This document shows positions 5,982 to 8,027 of a DNA stretch of 8,027 nucleotides, one piece after another. Position numbers and translations under genes: made by a program. This stretch comes from Actinomycetota bacterium. GTDB lineage: Bacteria > Actinomycetota > Humimicrobiia > Humimicrobiales > Humimicrobiaceae. The stretch spans positions 1-8,027 of the forward strand of contig JACIXO010000048.1 in the NCBI GenBank assembly GCA_014360385.1, read 5' to 3'. The notes beneath the pieces are model-generated. The model was not told the DNA's origin. It made no database searches and worked only from the letters and a program-made list of their open reading frames with translations. The stretch's first letter is position 1. Each line of letters opens with the position of its first letter.

Positions 5982-6003
5982 TAAAAAGGGAGCATAATAA
6001 AAA
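5972..6003 (+). repeat. Exact 16-bp tandem duplication across the nadA stop codon
   Basis: GGGAGCATAATAAAAA occurs twice head to tail, at 5972-5987 and 5988-6003. The first copy encodes the last codons of nadA (Gly-Ala) and its TAA TAA stops. The second lies in the nadA-topA spacer and repeats the stop sequence. The nadA protein is unaffected; the spacer to topA is lengthened by 16 bp. Confidence 0.95.
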
Positions 6004-6009
6004 GTTACT

Positions 6010-6018
6010 GGAGAGGTG
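6010..6018 (+). promoter_or_regulatory. Ribosome-binding site supporting a TTG start of topA
   Basis: GGAGAGGTG lies 10 nt before the TTG at 6029. An AGG at 6021-6023 lies closer and could also pair with 16S rRNA. In the topA frame a TAG at 6020-6022 precedes the TTG, so no longer start is possible. Confidence 0.5.
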
Positions 6019-6028
6019 CTAGGTTAGA

Positions 6029-8027
6029 TTGAAGCTTATCATAAGTGAAAAAGAAATTGCTGCCAGAAGAATAGCAAGCATACTTTCTGGTAATGGGGCT
6101 AAGCAAGAAAAAGTGTTTGGCATCCCTGTTTATTCCTTTAAACGGGATGGCGAAGAGTATAAGGTAATCGGTCTTAAAGGCCACATAATGCAGGTTGATT
6201 ACCCCAAAGAGTACGCTAACTGGTTTAAAGTTGACCCGATGGATTTGATTACTGCCAGGATTGAAAAAGTTCCGATTCAGAAGAAAATAATACAGGCTTT
6301 AAAGAAGGTTAGTGATGAGGCAGACGAGATAATAATAGCTACAGACTATGATAGAGAGGGTGAACTTATAGGATATGATGCGTGGCAGGTAATAAAGGAT
6401 GAAAATGGTCATATTCCTGTAAAAAGGGCCAGATTTTCTGCTATTACCCCTAAGGATATAAATCAGGCTTTTTCAAAGCTTAAAGATATTGATTTGAACC
6501 TGGCTTTTGCGGGAAGTGCACGGCAGGATATTGACTTGATATGGGGAGCTACTCTTACAAGGTTCATATCTTTAGCTGCTTTTCAGATAAAAGATAAATT
6601 TCTTTCAGTAGGGAGGGTTCAGACCCCAACACTTGCCCTGATAGTGGACAGGGAGATGGAAATAAAGTCCTTTGTTCCTACCCCTTACTGGGAAATTAAG
6701 GTAGATTTACAAACTTTAAGTGGCGAAGCATTTGAGGCTTATCACAAAAAGAAAAGATTTTTAAAGAAAGAAGAAGCATTAGAAATCTATAACAAGCTTG
6801 GAGAAGAAGGAAGAGTTTTAAGCGTAAAGGAAAGCATAAGAAAGGTATCTCCTCCTACTCCATTTAATACCACCTCTTTGATTGCAAGCGCAAACGCTAT
6901 AGGCTTTAGTGCCACAAGGACCATCAATGTGGCAGAAAACCTATATATGAATGGGTACATAAGCTATCCAAGGACTGATAATACAGTTTATCCATCGTCA
7001 ATAGATTTGGTGGAAGTTACGAAAATGCTCGAGCAATCGAGCGAATTTAGGGAGATGGCTTCTGAGGTTCTTTTGCAGGAAAAAATAGTTCCTGCTAGGG
7101 GTAATAGGAAAAGTACAGATCACCCACCAATCCATCCAACTTCTGTTGCAAACAAAGAGGAATTGACAGATGATGAATGGAAAATTTACGAGTTAGTTGT
7201 AAGAAGATTTATATGTTCGCTTCTCCCTCCTGCAGAAATTAAAAGCATAGTAGCAAGTATAGACATAAATGGGGAGACGTTTGTAGCAAATGGTTCGAAT
7301 ATTGTAAAAGAAAGCTGGATTAAGTTTTATCCTTATTATAAACACAAGGATATTTATATTCCTCAACTGGCAGAAGGTCAGATGCTTAAAGTATTGGATA
7401 AAGAAATCCTTGAGAAGGAAACTAAACCCCCTGCAAGGTATACCCAGGGGAAGCTTGTGGAGAAAATGGAGGAACTTGGCCTTGGAACCAAGGCTACAAG
7501 ACACACAATAATACAGCATCTCATAGATAGAGGCTATGTTAGTGGAAATCCCCTTGTTCCTTCAGAGAAAGCTGTAGCAGTAATAAAAATGCTTAGAAAG
7601 CATGCTGAAAAAATATCCTCTCCTGATATGACATCTGAACTGGAGATGGATATGGATGGCATTGTGAGTGGAGATGAGACCAAAGAAGAAGTTGTGAATA
7701 AGTCCCGAGAAATGTTAAAGGACATAATGGTTACTTTGAAAAATGAAAGGGATGAAATATCGCAGGAAATAAAAAAGGGAATAAAAGAGGACTTTGTAGT
7801 AGGAAAATGTGTGGATGAAAATTGTGAGGGGAGTTTAGTTATAAGGACTTCAAAGAAAACCAGAAAGAGGTTTATAGGATGCAGTGCGTATCCTGACTGT
7901 ACTTATACTTTTTCTCTGCCTCAGAATGGATTGATTTTGACAACCAAACAGACCTGTAGTAGCTGTGGTTATCCAGTAGTTAGAGTTATAAGAAAAGGAA
8001 AAAAACCCTGGGATTTGTGCATAAATC
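6029..8027 (+). CDS. topA: DNA topoisomerase I, archaeal-type subfamily (C-terminus beyond window)
   Basis: This type IA topoisomerase relaxes negative supercoils by a single-strand break with a 5'-phosphotyrosine link. The frame is open for 666 codons to the right edge. The N-terminus KLIISEKEIAARRIASILS, followed by VIGLKGHI (46-53), is typical of the archaeal TopA subfamily rather than the bacterial VESPAKAKTI form. The Toprim acidic motif is TDYDREGE (105-112) with Glu7. Further motifs are FSAIT (136-140), GRVQTPTLALIVDRE (195-209), the catalytic Tyr313 in ISYPRTDN (311-318), DHPPIHPT (364-371) and GLGTKATR (484-491). Zinc-ribbon cysteines follow: C594/C599 with C618/C624, then C643/C646 and C664 at the edge. 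Bacterial TopA and reverse gyrase are less likely; no helicase domain precedes it. It starts with TTG as the first start after an in-frame TAG. It lies 47 bp behind nadA, with no functional link beyond possible co-transcription. Confidence 0.95.
   Translation, partial: MKLIISEKEIAARRIASILSGNGAKQEKVFGIPVYSFKRDGEEYKVIGLKGHIMQVDYPKEYANWFKVDPMDLITARIEKVPIQKKIIQALKKVSDEADEIIIATDYDREGELIGYDAWQVIKDENGHIPVKRARFSAITPKDINQAFSKLKDIDLNLAFAGSARQDIDLIWGATLTRFISLAAFQIKDKFLSVGRVQTPTLALIVDREMEIKSFVPTPYWEIKVDLQTLSGEAFEAYHKKKRFLKKEEALEIYNKLGEEGRVLSVKESIRKVSPPTPFNTTSLIASANAIGFSATRTINVAENLYMNGYISYPRTDNTVYPSSIDLVEVTKMLEQSSEFREMASEVLLQEKIVPARGNRKSTDHPPIHPTSVANKEELTDDEWKIYELVVRRFICSLLPPAEIKSIVASIDINGETFVANGSNIVKESWIKFYPYYKHKDIYIPQLAEGQMLKVLDKEILEKETKPPARYTQGKLVEKMEELGLGTKATRHTIIQHLIDRGYVSGNPLVPSEKAVAVIKMLRKHAEKISSPDMTSELEMDMDGIVSGDETKEEVVNKSREMLKDIMVTLKNERDEISQEIKKGIKEDFVVGKCVDENCEGSLVIRTSKKTRKRFIGCSAYPDCTYTFSLPQNGLILTTKQTCSSCGYPVVRVIRKGKKPWDLCIN

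Noticed and set aside
5421..5995. Several minus-strand frames of 68-95 codons antisense to nadA
   Set aside because: They lie wholly or almost wholly within nadA, overlap one another and show no recognisable domain. nadA is intact with all motifs.
7193..7725. Minus-strand frames antisense to topA
   Set aside because: The plus-strand frame carries continuous type IA topoisomerase motifs here; the antisense frames are by-products of codon bias.
1..8027. CRISPR arrays, tRNA or rRNA genes, insertion sequences, phage or defence genes
   Set aside because: No regularly spaced repeats, cloverleaf signatures, transposase motifs or terminal inverted repeats were seen. The five genes account for nearly all of the sequence.

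Overview
The window carries five genes. Three are complete enzymes of de novo NAD synthesis. They are flanked by a cell-wall lytic transglycosylase-like gene that runs off the left edge and a DNA topoisomerase I gene that runs off the right edge. The DNA is AT-rich. The host looks bacterial: the left gene has the helical scaffold of soluble lytic murein transglycosylases (a peptidoglycan enzyme family), and nadC has a strong Shine-Dalgarno sequence (GGGAGG). The topoisomerase, however, has the sequence style of the archaeal TopA subfamily. A low-GC, probably anaerobic bacterium from a poorly sampled lineage that acquired an archaeal-like topA fits best, but the sequence alone does not name the taxon.

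Layout: bases 1-2058, minus strand, hold the lytic transglycosylase-like open frame. Bases 2059-2919, minus, are nadC, and 3028-4737, minus, are nadB. Bases 4738-5048 are a divergent intergenic region rich in repeats and dyads. Bases 5049-5981, plus, are nadA, and 6029-8027, plus, are topA. The minus-strand transcription order is nadB, nadC, slt-like; the plus-strand order is nadA, topA.

NadB oxidises L-aspartate to iminoaspartate. NadA (an Fe-S enzyme) condenses iminoaspartate with dihydroxyacetone phosphate to quinolinate. NadC converts quinolinate and PRPP to nicotinate mononucleotide. All three steps from aspartate to NaMN are therefore encoded around one shared divergent control region, where joint regulation would be economical.

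The most noteworthy signals are not the enzymes. The slt-like frame abuts the nadC TAG stop in the same frame and has a good ribosome site but no start codon where one is expected; one extra base would explain it. Exact 15-bp and 16-bp tandem duplications sit precisely on the nadB start codon and the nadA stop codon. The divergent nad control region holds a 19-bp tandem repeat, three copies of TAACGAGA, an inverted repeat, and two competing hairpins of which one ends in T5. I found no tRNA, rRNA, CRISPR array, insertion sequence or clearly new defence-type system.
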